Origin: Butyricicoccus sp.
GTDB lineage: Bacteria > Bacillota > Clostridia > Oscillospirales > Butyricicoccaceae
Direction of reading: 5' to 3'
Length of the DNA: 5,554 nucleotides
NCBI GenBank assembly: GCA_031293105.1
Contig: JAUMSA010000043.1
Span: 1 to 5,554, forward strand
Shown here: piece by piece, positions 5,466 through 5,554 of the stretch
Layout: the number at the start of each line of letters is the position of its first letter
Position numbering within the stretch: the first letter of the stretch is position 1
Position numbers and translations under genes: made by a program
The notes under the pieces: generated by a model
What the model was told of the DNA's origin: nothing
Database searches by the model: none
The model's input: the letters and a program-made list of their open reading frames with translations, nothing else

Positions 5466-5486
5466 CCCGAACCGCCTTTCTGGAAA

Positions 5487-5492
5487 CCTCCT
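5487..5492 (-). promoter_or_regulatory. Distant AGGAGG upstream of the membrane-protein gene
   Basis: The reverse strand carries a perfect AGGAGG, but 21 bases separate it from the ATG at 5465. No ATG, GTG or TTG occurs at normal spacing after it. A weaker AAAGGCGG (5472-5479) lies 6 bases before the ATG and may be the site actually used. Confidence 0.45.
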
Positions 5493-5501
5493 ATTTTCAT
5501 A

Positions 5502-5530
5502 ATTATAATAGAACTGGAAAAGAAAAACAA
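5502..5530 (-). promoter_or_regulatory. Sigma-A promoter of the membrane-protein gene
   Basis: On the reverse strand a TTGTTT -35 box (5525-5530) and a perfect TATAAT -10 box (5502-5507) are separated by 17 bases. Predicted start of transcription is near 5495, giving a leader of about 30 bases. Confidence 0.7.
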
Positions 5531-5554
5531 GAGAATGCCGGGCGGGGTAAAGGG

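Noticed and set aside
1..5554. tRNA, rRNA, CRISPR array, insertion sequence or prophage remnants
   Set aside because: No cloverleaf-like sequence, regular spaced repeat array, transposase frame or terminal inverted repeats were seen.

Overview
The window carries the class III heat-shock operon of a Gram-positive bacterium: ctsR-mcsA-mcsB-clpC on the plus strand (506-5104). It is flanked by two minus-strand genes that are transcribed from their own promoters. The combination of a CtsR regulator, the arginine kinase pair McsA/McsB, ClpC, GGAGG-type ribosome binding sites, AT-rich sigma-A promoters and a clostridial 2[4Fe-4S] ferredoxin next door indicates a Firmicute. The GC-rich coding sequence with AT-rich intergenic DNA suggests a gut-type member of the Clostridia (Oscillospirales/Butyricicoccus-like). 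That finer placement is inference only.

Layout. 1-126 (minus) is the 5' part of a small ferredoxin gene that runs off the left edge. 127-505 is an AT-rich divergent control region. It holds the ferredoxin RBS and promoter, a pair of 9-bp direct repeats upstream of that promoter, and the ctsR promoter bracketed by CtsR heptad operators. 506-958 is ctsR, 1023-1565 mcsA, 1562-2569 mcsB (4-bp ATGA overlap with mcsA) and 2603-5104 clpC. A strong hairpin terminator (5110-5149) ends the operon. It also lies directly after the stop codon of a convergent minus-strand gene (5151-5465) for a small, unrecognised membrane protein, whose promoter is visible at 5502-5530.

How the genes work together (family knowledge). 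CtsR represses its own operon through tandem GGTCAAA heptads. McsB phosphorylates arginines on proteins and is activated by the zinc protein McsA. The phospho-arginine mark is read by the N-terminal domain of ClpC, which unfolds the substrate and feeds it to ClpP (not in this window). The key residues for this circuit are visible: the tetraglycine wing in CtsR, eight zinc-ligand cysteines in McsA, the phosphagen-kinase motifs in McsB, and the two phospho-arginine docking glutamates and LGF ClpP loop in ClpC.

I do not see a previously undescribed system here. The points that merit a second look are smaller: an aromatic decapeptide repeat in the McsA linker, substitutions in conserved McsB motifs, the two-turn direct repeat upstream of the ferredoxin promoter, the five-heptad CtsR operator layout, and the uncharacterised membrane protein with an oddly placed Shine-Dalgarno sequence.
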